A stretch of DNA of 64,000 nucleotides from an uncultured Eubacteriales bacterium. GTDB taxonomy: Bacteria; Bacillota; Clostridia; Oscillospirales; Oscillospiraceae. Positions 8,164 to 14,651 of this stretch are shown here, piece by piece; the stretch's first letter is position 1, and every line of letters starts with the position of its first letter. Below the pieces are notes generated by a model. That model was given only the letters and a program-made list of their open reading frames with translations, ran no database searches and was not told the origin of the DNA. Where the stretch lies: NCBI GenBank assembly GCA_900540545.1, contig UQGJ01000006.1:77178-141177 (forward strand). Direction: 5' to 3'. The position numbers and the translations under genes were made by a program.

Positions 8164-8811
8164 TTGGGAAAGCTCAATTTGAAAGCCGGCGCCAAGCTGG
8201 ATCTCACCGCACGGGTGGGGGACGAGGAGTTCGAGCTGAAATCCTCCTATGTGAAGGACCACGCCGGTAAGCTGCAGATCACCGCGCCCATGGCCGCCGG
8301 AAAGAGCTGGCCCTTGGAGGACGGGACCCCGGTGGAGCTGGGCTGGACCGTGGACGGCACCCGCTACACCCTGGACGGCAAGGTCTCCGGCACCGTCAAG
8401 CAGGGCATCCGCACCAATCTGCTCATCGACCCCGCGGAGGAGGTCCAGGCCGCCGAGCGCCGCGCCTTCGTCCGTGTCCCCGCCGAGATCGACGTGGAGA
8501 TCATCAGCGGCGAGACCGATTCCAGCGGCCAGCGGGTCATGCGGACCTATCCGGGCCGCACCTCCGACATCAGTAACGGCGGCGTCGCCGTCTATACCGA
8601 CGCCCCCATGGTGGTGGGTGAGACCGTGGACGTGGTCCTGGCCCGGAAGGGCACCAAGAAGATACCCCTGCGGGGCGCGGTCTGCTGGACCAAGCCCGCC
8701 CCCCGGAACGCGGGCTACCGCAGCTCCTGCGGACTTCAGTTTTTTTTTCTGAATAGCGACGAGGCCATGAAGGTTGCCAAACTCACCGCAGCCCTGGCTG
8801 CCAAGGTTTAA
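8164..8811 (+). CDS. PilZ-domain c-di-GMP receptor, YcgR-like
   Basis: This cytoplasmic two-domain protein of 215 aa consists of an N-terminal YcgR-type beta domain (~10-90) and a C-terminal PilZ domain (~97-215). Both nucleotide-binding signatures are intact: RRAFVR (Arg99, Arg100, Arg104; the RxxxR motif) and DISNGG (135-140; the D/N-x-S-x-x-G motif). PilZ proteins bind cyclic di-GMP and convey it to a partner, often in motility or matrix production. It starts at TTG 8164 behind AAGGGAGAGG, with its own promoter at 8092-8120. The next gene starts 4 nt after the stop. Its position within a SipW/matrix cluster implies c-di-GMP control of export or assembly. The binding motif is seen; the output is inferred. 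Confidence 0.9.
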   Translation: MGKLNLKAGAKLDLTARVGDEEFELKSSYVKDHAGKLQITAPMAAGKSWPLEDGTPVELGWTVDGTRYTLDGKVSGTVKQGIRTNLLIDPAEEVQAAERRAFVRVPAEIDVEIISGETDSSGQRVMRTYPGRTSDISNGGVAVYTDAPMVVGETVDVVLARKGTKKIPLRGAVCWTKPAPRNAGYRSSCGLQFFFLNSDEAMKVAKLTAALAAKV

Positions 8812-8814
8812 GCC

Positions 8815-9606
8815 GTGGGGACCAAACTGCTGGACCGCCCCCCGGAGGCCGAATCCCCCGTCGCGGAACCCGAAGCGCCGGACTCCGGCGTGGAGGGCAC
8901 CAAGCGCAAGCTCCGCACCGCCGCCCTGCAAAAGGGCATGGTCCGCCTCATCACCAAGACCAACGCCGTCAACCTCATGCTGGTGGTCCTGCTCTCCATC
9001 GTGGCCGTCATCTTCCTGCTCAGCATGGTCCAGTCCGGCGTGGGCACCTTCACCATCAGCCTGAACCGAACCGACATGTACCGCTACGGCATCGAGCTCT
9101 CCTCCGACTCCGGCTTCACCTCCGCGTCCAGCCGACTGGAGGCCGAGGCCATCGACGGGGCCACCAACATCTCCGTGCTGGACCTGCCGGACGATTTGGA
9201 CGATACCGACGGTAGCCACAACGGCAGAAATTACATAGCGTATACCTTTTACGTCCGCAACAACGGCACCACGGACCTGAATTACCGCTATATGCTGGAC
9301 ATCCAGGACGTGACCCGGGAGCTGGACGAGTGCGTCCGGCTGGCCGTGTACTATAACGGCGGCGACCGCCAGATTTTTGCCAAGCGGGCCGCCGACGGCG
9401 GCCCGGAGCCGGGCACGGTCCCCTTCGTCTCGGCCAAGCAGATCGACAGCGGCACGATTCTGGATATGGCGGTGGGCAGCGTGGATAAGTACACCATCGT
9501 CATCTGGATCGAGGGCGACGACCCCGAGTGTACCGACGACCGCCTGGGCGGCGTCATCAAAATGTCCATGAGCATTGAAGTTCTTTTGGAAGATAATCCG
9601 TTATAG
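8815..9606 (+). CDS. Membrane-anchored ectodomain protein with W-x-E-G-x-D-x-x-C motif, gene 4 (263 aa)
   Basis: It starts at GTG 8815, 4 nt after the PilZ stop. It has an unusual topology for this cluster: ~45 cytoplasmic residues rich in Pro/Glu then Lys/Arg, one membrane segment (~53-75, LMLVVLLSIVAVIFLLSMV), and an extracellular domain. No SipW processing motif follows the membrane segment, so it probably stays anchored. The ectodomain includes YTFYVRNNGTTDLNYRYML, a camelysin-like strand pair, and near its end IWIEGDDPEC, which recurs as IWLEGTDQDC and LWIEGEDPQC in the next two genes. The three are therefore likely paralogues. It may serve as a cell-bound subunit to which processed subunits attach; this is inference. 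Confidence 0.65.
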   Translation: MGTKLLDRPPEAESPVAEPEAPDSGVEGTKRKLRTAALQKGMVRLITKTNAVNLMLVVLLSIVAVIFLLSMVQSGVGTFTISLNRTDMYRYGIELSSDSGFTSASSRLEAEAIDGATNISVLDLPDDLDDTDGSHNGRNYIAYTFYVRNNGTTDLNYRYMLDIQDVTRELDECVRLAVYYNGGDRQIFAKRAADGGPEPGTVPFVSAKQIDSGTILDMAVGSVDKYTIVIWIEGDDPECTDDRLGGVIKMSMSIEVLLEDNPL

Positions 9607-9930
9607 GGCCGTCATATATGGCGGCCGCGAAGCGGCAGACAGATGGGGCGGCCCCCCTCTGCCTTCCCCCAGGGGAAGGCCCCCGCGCCTGTCATTGCAA
9701 GCCAGTCCGCAGACTGGCGTGGCAATCCGTCTTCCCCATAGCCTTCCCCCGGGGGAAGGTGGCCCGAAGGGCCGGATGAGGGGAACGCCGATTCCACCAC
9801 ACGCTCTCATATCGGGCGCCTTCCCCTCATCAGTCCGGCTCCGCCGGACAGCTTCCCCCAGGGGAAGCCAAAGCCGCGCACAATCTGACCCCATCAGTTT
9901 TAGATAGATATGTTCACATAGAAGAAAGGG
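9607..9930. repeat. Cluster of palindromic intergenic repeats
   Basis: This 324-bp non-coding stretch contains several short inverted elements: CTTCCCCCAGGGGAAGG-type hairpins near 9662, 9750 and 9850, with a flanking GGCCCGAAGGGCC arm, and a TGTCATTGC...GGCAATCCGTCT palindrome near 9690-9735. The same TGTCATTGC/GCAATCC palindrome occurs twice at 12918-13022. These look like small mobile or REP-like elements, not genes. Translated frames across it have no recognisable protein character. Confidence 0.75.
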
Positions 9931-9939
9931 ATGGACCAC

Positions 9940-11190
9940 ATGAAAACGAAGCCCCAAGAAAAGAAAAGCGCAAAAACCCTGAAAGGCCAGCTCTTCGGCG
10001 CACTATCCATGATGTTGGTTGCCGCCATCGCCCTGGGCACCAGTACTTACGCATGGTTTATCAACAACCGGACCGTGGAGGTCCAGAGCATGGAGCTCAC
10101 CGTCTCCACCTCCACCTCCCTGCTGGTGGCCGTGGGTAAGAAGGCCAGTATCGCTTCCCCCAGTGAGGTGGGGAACTGGACCGGCTATAAGAGCCTTGTA
10201 ACCAACCAGGACATCACCGGGATTACCGAAACCGGCGATGTGGCCGGCGCGGCTCTGGACACCGCCGACTGGTACATAGGCGAAAACAATAACGACCGGC
10301 TGGCGCAGAACCTGCTGGCCTATCATCTGACGCCGGCGTCTATTTCTGACGTGGGGCTGGCCCTTGGAGCCACCGGCTCCACCCCCGCCCTCAAGTTCTA
10401 TTCCGCCGGGAACCACGTGGTGAACGGCAAGCTGGATGAGTTTGCCGAGGTGGGGATCGGCCTCACGGGCGACGACGTGGGCATGGGTCCCGTCAAGCGT
10501 ATCCCCCTGAAATTTATGTCCTCCTCCGACGTGGACGTGTATTTTGGTCAGAAGGACTTGACCACGATCGCGGATATGGTCACCGCGGTCACAAAGGACG
10601 CGAAGCACACGCTGGAGCAGGGCGTGTATGACCAATACGCCAAGGACATCCAAGCCGCCCTGCGGGTGGCTGTGGTGCCCCAGACGGATGGCGCCACCTT
10701 GACCACGGTCACGCCCGTAGTGTTCCAGTTTGACAGTGGCGGAAAGCTGGTCGCCACCAACGTGAATAACACCGATTACCAGCACGTCACCGATGTTGGC
10801 GACACAGCCGCGACGGGTGCCGCCGATGTGCCGAACAAGCAGGACGAGGCAAAAGGCCAGTACCCGGCCATCGCTATGGTGGATGCCGGCACGAAGTACA
10901 TTATCGGCGTCAATATGCTCAACGCCAAGGTCCCCGGATATACCACCGACGCGGGAATCAACGCCGATAAGCGGCTGGCCACGGTCACTGAAAACGGCGG
11001 TAGCCTCGACGTTGCGGCCCCTGCCGCCGATCCGAAGCCCATCTTCCAGCTCAAGGCCGGCAAAGAGCGCCCGGTGGACATCTACATCTGGCTGGAGGGC
11101 ACCGACCAGGACTGCCTGAACGCCCTTTCCGCCCACGTGTTCAACTTGGACCTGCCCTTCGCCGCCGTTGAGACCCCCGTCACTCCCTAA
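9940..11190 (+). CDS. TasA/CalY-like matrix protein, SipW-type leader, gene 5 (416 aa)
   Basis: I chose ATG 9940 because GAAAGGG lies 9 nt upstream; ATG 9931 abuts that ribosome binding site. A Lys-rich start (MKTKPQEKKSAK) precedes a hydrophobic leader and the processing site TSTYAWFINNRTVEVQSMEL, which is close to the TasA-type consensus. The mature region is beta-rich. A C-terminal IWLEGTDQDC motif links it to genes 4 and 6, and the leader-proximal VQSMEL is echoed as VQSMEV in gene 6. It is the longest of the TasA-like proteins bearing this motif here and a good candidate for a fibre-forming subunit. It lacks LPxTG or SLH anchors. The next gene follows 36 nt downstream with AAAGGAGG. Confidence 0.75.
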   Translation: MKTKPQEKKSAKTLKGQLFGALSMMLVAAIALGTSTYAWFINNRTVEVQSMELTVSTSTSLLVAVGKKASIASPSEVGNWTGYKSLVTNQDITGITETGDVAGAALDTADWYIGENNNDRLAQNLLAYHLTPASISDVGLALGATGSTPALKFYSAGNHVVNGKLDEFAEVGIGLTGDDVGMGPVKRIPLKFMSSSDVDVYFGQKDLTTIADMVTAVTKDAKHTLEQGVYDQYAKDIQAALRVAVVPQTDGATLTTVTPVVFQFDSGGKLVATNVNNTDYQHVTDVGDTAATGAADVPNKQDEAKGQYPAIAMVDAGTKYIIGVNMLNAKVPGYTTDAGINADKRLATVTENGGSLDVAAPAADPKPIFQLKAGKERPVDIYIWLEGTDQDCLNALSAHVFNLDLPFAAVETPVTP

Positions 11191-11226
11191 CCCATCCCCT
11201 ACATAACCGAAAGGAGGTGACCGCCC

Positions 11227-12141
11227 ATGTCCGCCAGTGACGAGGCCGCAAAGCTGAAAAAGAAAGCCAAGGCGTCCCTGACGCTGCTGTTGGTGGCGGT
11301 CATCTCCATCACCACCGCCACCTACGCCTGGTTCACCCTGTCCAACTCCACCTCTGTGCAGTCCATGGAGGTCCGAGTGGGCACCGGCACCAAGCTGATG
11401 GTGTCCACCTCCGACTCCGGCACGCTTGCTGACCCCTGGAACGGCTATGTCTCTGAACTCACCACCGAAATGGTGAACGACGCCCTCTACGACCAGTGCG
11501 GCTACCGTCTGGACGACATCCGCCTGTGGCCCCTGTCCTCCGGCGACGGCTATCACCTTTACACCCAGCAGGGCAACGTATCCGGCCCCGCTTCGGCCCC
11601 TGACACCAAGTACTATCTGGACCTGGACCTCTGGTTCCGCTCCAGTGTGGACATGGACGTCTACCTCAACGAGGACGTCTCCTCCGTGGGCGCGGACGAC
11701 GGCACCCTCATCTCCTCCAGGGACGACAACACCAATGCCCAGTCCCCGGTGGACCACGCCGCGCGCATGTCCTTCACCACCTATGACAGCGGCGGCGATC
11801 CCAACACCGACACCATTGTCATCTATGAACCCAACAAATCCGGCAACACCAACCTCAACGGCAAAGCCAAGGCCGACGGCGGCGCAGTTCAGGATACCTT
11901 TACCGAGCTGGGCGACAATACCGGTCTTCAGCTCAGTCAGGCCGTTTTTTCCCTGAAGGCCGATACCCCCAAGCAGGTGACCATCCGCCTGTGGATCGAG
12001 GGGGAGGACCCCCAGTGTGTCAACGGCAACGGCACCGGCGCGGACAAGGACACCAATCTGGAAAAAGCCCATCTGCTGGCCCAGCTCCGTTTCTGCGGCG
12101 CAGGCCCGGACGGCAAGTTTATCGAGACCACCGTCACCTGA
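11227..12141 (+). CDS. TasA/CalY-like matrix protein, SipW-type leader, gene 6 (304 aa)
   Basis: AAAGGAGG lies 8 nt before ATG 11227. A charged N-region (ASDEAAKLKKKAKAS) is followed by a hydrophobic core and ITTATYAWFTLSNSTSVQSM, the clearest SipW-type processing site of the cluster. The mature protein contains YLDLDLWFRSSVDMDVYLNE-like strands (seen as YYLDLDLWFRSSVDMDVYL) and, near the end, IRLWIEGEDPQC. Gene 5 is its closest relative in the window by leader and C-terminal motif. A signal peptidase gene follows 104 nt downstream, the same substrate-then-peptidase adjacency seen for tapA-sipW-tasA in Bacillus, though in a different order. Major-subunit status is inference. Confidence 0.75.
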   Translation: MSASDEAAKLKKKAKASLTLLLVAVISITTATYAWFTLSNSTSVQSMEVRVGTGTKLMVSTSDSGTLADPWNGYVSELTTEMVNDALYDQCGYRLDDIRLWPLSSGDGYHLYTQQGNVSGPASAPDTKYYLDLDLWFRSSVDMDVYLNEDVSSVGADDGTLISSRDDNTNAQSPVDHAARMSFTTYDSGGDPNTDTIVIYEPNKSGNTNLNGKAKADGGAVQDTFTELGDNTGLQLSQAVFSLKADTPKQVTIRLWIEGEDPQCVNGNGTGADKDTNLEKAHLLAQLRFCGAGPDGKFIETTVT

Positions 12142-12245
12142 CGGCGGAGATGCCTACGGCAGATTCGCAGAGGCGCAGTCGCGTCTCTGCGTTTGCCGTC
12201 CTATAAGGGCGGCGCAACACCCCCTATGAGAGAGAGGTTTCACCT

Positions 12246-12908
12246 ATGAGCGGACTGAAAAAGGCGCTGAATATCATCGTCAATGTGATCCTGTGGGTCC
12301 TGATCGTCATCATCGCGTTCTTTGCCATCGTCACCTTCTCCCAGAAGGGCTCCGGGAATGTGGCCCACATCTTCGGCTACACCCCCATGACGGTGCTGTC
12401 CGACTCCATGGCCCCCACCTTTCACAAGGACGACCTCATCCTGGTCCACCAGGGGGACCCCGCCGACTATGAGGAGGGGGACATCATCTCCTTCTGGACC
12501 GTGGTGAACGGCCAGCGGGCCATCAACACCCACCGCATCGCCGCCGTCTACCGGGAGGGCGGCATGGTCCAGTACGCCACCAAGGGCGACGCCAACCAGA
12601 TCAACGACGAATATCTGGTGGTCCCCGCCGACATCATCGGCGAGTATGTGGTCTCCATCCCCCTGCTGGGGAAGGTCCTCTCCCTGCTGTCCACCTCCAC
12701 AGGATTTTTGGTCATCATCGTCCTGCCCATCCTGGCCTTCTTCCTCTACCAGCTCTACCGCTTCATCCTCCTGCTCATCGACCTCAAGCGCCAGACCGTC
12801 CTGGAGGCCACCCGCGCCGCCATGGAGGAGCTGGAGCGGGAAAAGGCCGAAAAGGAGCGCGAAACGGAGCCGGAAGAACCGAAGGATTCCGGGGACGACG
12901 AAACATAA
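12246..12908 (+). CDS. sipW: Signal peptidase I, SipW/ER type, with acidic coiled tail (220 aa)
   Basis: This membrane serine protease cleaves exported precursors. An N-terminal membrane segment (~9-31) is followed by the active-site box VLSDSMAP with Ser54, then NTHRI with His96 in place of the bacterial Lys, and TKGDAN with Asp115. The Ser/His arrangement is that of archaeal/ER-type peptidases and of SipW. A second membrane segment (~151-180) is followed by a highly charged cytoplasmic tail (EELEREKAEKERETEPEEPK) not found in ordinary signal peptidases. That tail could contact a cytoplasmic partner such as the coiled-coil protein encoded at 14652. It probably processes the six SipW-type precursors of the cluster. 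Confidence 0.9.
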   Translation: MSGLKKALNIIVNVILWVLIVIIAFFAIVTFSQKGSGNVAHIFGYTPMTVLSDSMAPTFHKDDLILVHQGDPADYEEGDIISFWTVVNGQRAINTHRIAAVYREGGMVQYATKGDANQINDEYLVVPADIIGEYVVSIPLLGKVLSLLSTSTGFLVIIVLPILAFFLYQLYRFILLLIDLKRQTVLEATRAAMEELEREKAEKERETEPEEPKDSGDDET

Positions 12909-12917
12909 GACGAAAGA

Positions 12918-13022
12918 TGCGGATTGCCACACCAGCCTGCGGGCTGGTTCGCAATGACATGGCTTGAACTCCCGCCATATCTGTCATTGCGAGGCAGTCC
13001 TCAGACTGCCGCGGCAATCCGT
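12918..13022. repeat. Inverted pair of TGTCATTGCG-type palindromic elements
   Basis: One element runs from GGATTGCC (about 12921) to CGCAATGACA (about 12958); a second, in opposite orientation, runs from TGTCATTGCG (about 12981) to GGCAATCCGTCT (about 13022). The copies share their ends with the element near 9690-9735. Each contains an inner GCAGTC-type stem. The whole gap 12909-13062 has no gene. Confidence 0.7.
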
Positions 13023-13062
13023 CTCCCTATTTTCCCCCATCCCAACCTAAGGATTGATACGA

Positions 13063-14592
13063 TTGGACGGTTTTCTCACCTTTGCCCATGAACTGATTTG
13101 GCAGATTTTGACCAACATCGCCGCCTTCTTCACCACCATCGGGACGGCGCTGCTGGGCATCTTCACCAGCTTCGGACAGTACGCCCTGATCGTGGCGGCC
13201 TACTGGCCGGGCTTCAGCCTGCTCCAAAAGGTGCTGTTGGTCATTCTGGTGGCCGTCCTGCTGGCGATTCTGGCCCTACTGCTTTACAAGGTCTTTCTCG
13301 GCGTCCGCAAGCGGGTGCGCCACCGCCGCCAGGAGGTGGACAACGAGGACCTGATGGGGGAGATCGCCTCCCTGAACCGGCAGGTGGCCGACCTCATCGA
13401 CGAAAAAAGCAAGATATTGGCCATGAAGGTCTCCCAGCTCGGCCTGCGGCCCGAGGACGAGGCGGCCCTGGCCGCCGACGGCGGCAACGCCGCCGGGGCC
13501 GTGGAGGAAAACGGCAGCCGCTTCCCCAAGTTGACCCTGGTGGACGAACTCTACGCCCAGCCCGAGGAAAAGGTCTGGGACGACGACATCACCCTCCCCC
13601 AGCTCATGGACGGCTACCGCAACTTCGCCGCCTCCCGGCTGGGCCTGTACTACACCCCTCAAATCGTCCGGCTCTTCTTCGCCAGCATGGCGGCCAGCCG
13701 GCTCATCATCCTGGAGGGCATCTCCGGCACCGGCAAGACCTCCCTGCCTTACTCCGTGTCCCGCTACCTCCAGAACCCGGCGGGCATGGTGTCCGTGCAG
13801 CCCTCCTACCGGGACCGCTCGGAGCTGCTGGGCTACTTCAACGAGTTCACCAAGCGCTTCAACGAGACCGAGTTCCTCCGCCACCTGTACGCCGCGGGCT
13901 ACCGGGAGGAGCCCAGCTTCATCGTGCTGGACGAGATGAACCTGGCCCGCATCGAGTATTACTTCGCCGAGATGCTCTCCGTGCTGGAGATGCCGAATAC
14001 GGACGAGTGGGTCGTGGACCTGGTGCCCGTCCAGTGGCCCAGCGACCCCAAGCGCCTGGTGGACGGCAAGCTCACCGTGCCCACCAGCCTGTGGTTCATC
14101 GGCACGGCCAACAACGACGACTCCACCTTCACCATCACCGACAAGGTCTACGACCGGGCCATGGCCATCGACATCAATGACCGGGCCGACCCCTTCGAGG
14201 CCCCCGACACGCCCCCCATCGCCCTGCGCTGCGGCCACCTGGAGGAGCTGTTCGCCCAAGCCAAGGCCCAGTATGCCATCAGCGCGAAGAATATCGAGCG
14301 CCTGTCCAAGCTGGACGACTATCTGCAAAAGCACTTTCGGCTGGCCATCGGCAACCGTATCTCCAAGCAGATGGCCGACTTCGTCCCGGTGTACATCGCC
14401 TGCGGCGGCACCGAGCTGGACGCCCTGGACTACATGATACAGCGGAAGATTTTGAAGAAATTCGAGAGTTTGAACCTCTCCTTCGCCCGGGACGAGATGG
14501 GCGACCTCATCACCTTCCTGGAAAAGCAGTTCGGCAAGACCGGTCTGCCCATGTGCAAGCGGTACCTGCAAAAATTACAGGTGATGTTCTAA
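13063..14592 (+). CDS. Membrane-anchored McrB-like AAA+ ATPase/GTPase (510 aa)
   Basis: I chose TTG 13063 because AAGGA (13049-13053) is 9 nt upstream; TTG 13054 abuts it. Two membrane segments (~14-38 and ~57-80) are followed by a basic patch, a short coiled coil (~100-130) and an AAA+ core. Walker A is GISGTGKT (219-226, Lys225). Walker B is FIVLDEMNLARIEYYFAEM (the DE pair at 290-291), the LDEMN form typical of McrB. Sensor 1 is GTANNDDSTF, followed by DKVYDRAMAIDI. McrB proteins form hexameric rings stimulated by McrC, but classic McrB is soluble and carries a DNA-binding head; here that head is replaced by membrane helices. The partner gene lies 59 nt downstream. A role in matrix export or assembly is inferred; a defence role is the alternative. 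Confidence 0.8.
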   Translation: MDGFLTFAHELIWQILTNIAAFFTTIGTALLGIFTSFGQYALIVAAYWPGFSLLQKVLLVILVAVLLAILALLLYKVFLGVRKRVRHRRQEVDNEDLMGEIASLNRQVADLIDEKSKILAMKVSQLGLRPEDEAALAADGGNAAGAVEENGSRFPKLTLVDELYAQPEEKVWDDDITLPQLMDGYRNFAASRLGLYYTPQIVRLFFASMAASRLIILEGISGTGKTSLPYSVSRYLQNPAGMVSVQPSYRDRSELLGYFNEFTKRFNETEFLRHLYAAGYREEPSFIVLDEMNLARIEYYFAEMLSVLEMPNTDEWVVDLVPVQWPSDPKRLVDGKLTVPTSLWFIGTANNDDSTFTITDKVYDRAMAIDINDRADPFEAPDTPPIALRCGHLEELFAQAKAQYAISAKNIERLSKLDDYLQKHFRLAIGNRISKQMADFVPVYIACGGTELDALDYMIQRKILKKFESLNLSFARDEMGDLITFLEKQFGKTGLPMCKRYLQKLQVMF

Positions 14593-14651
14593 GCGGACAG
14601 GGCCGCCATACATGGCGGCCGCCCGCATCCCCCGAATCGAGGTGACCCCCC

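Noticed and set aside
10003..12072. 689-residue minus-strand open frame
   Set aside because: It spans two well-supported plus-strand matrix genes plus the gap between them and has a Gly/Val/His-rich shadow composition.
12142..12245. Small gene between gene 6 and the first signal peptidase
   Set aside because: Frames there overlap the end of gene 6 and have no ribosome binding site; the gap holds only a short CAGAGGCG-type hairpin.
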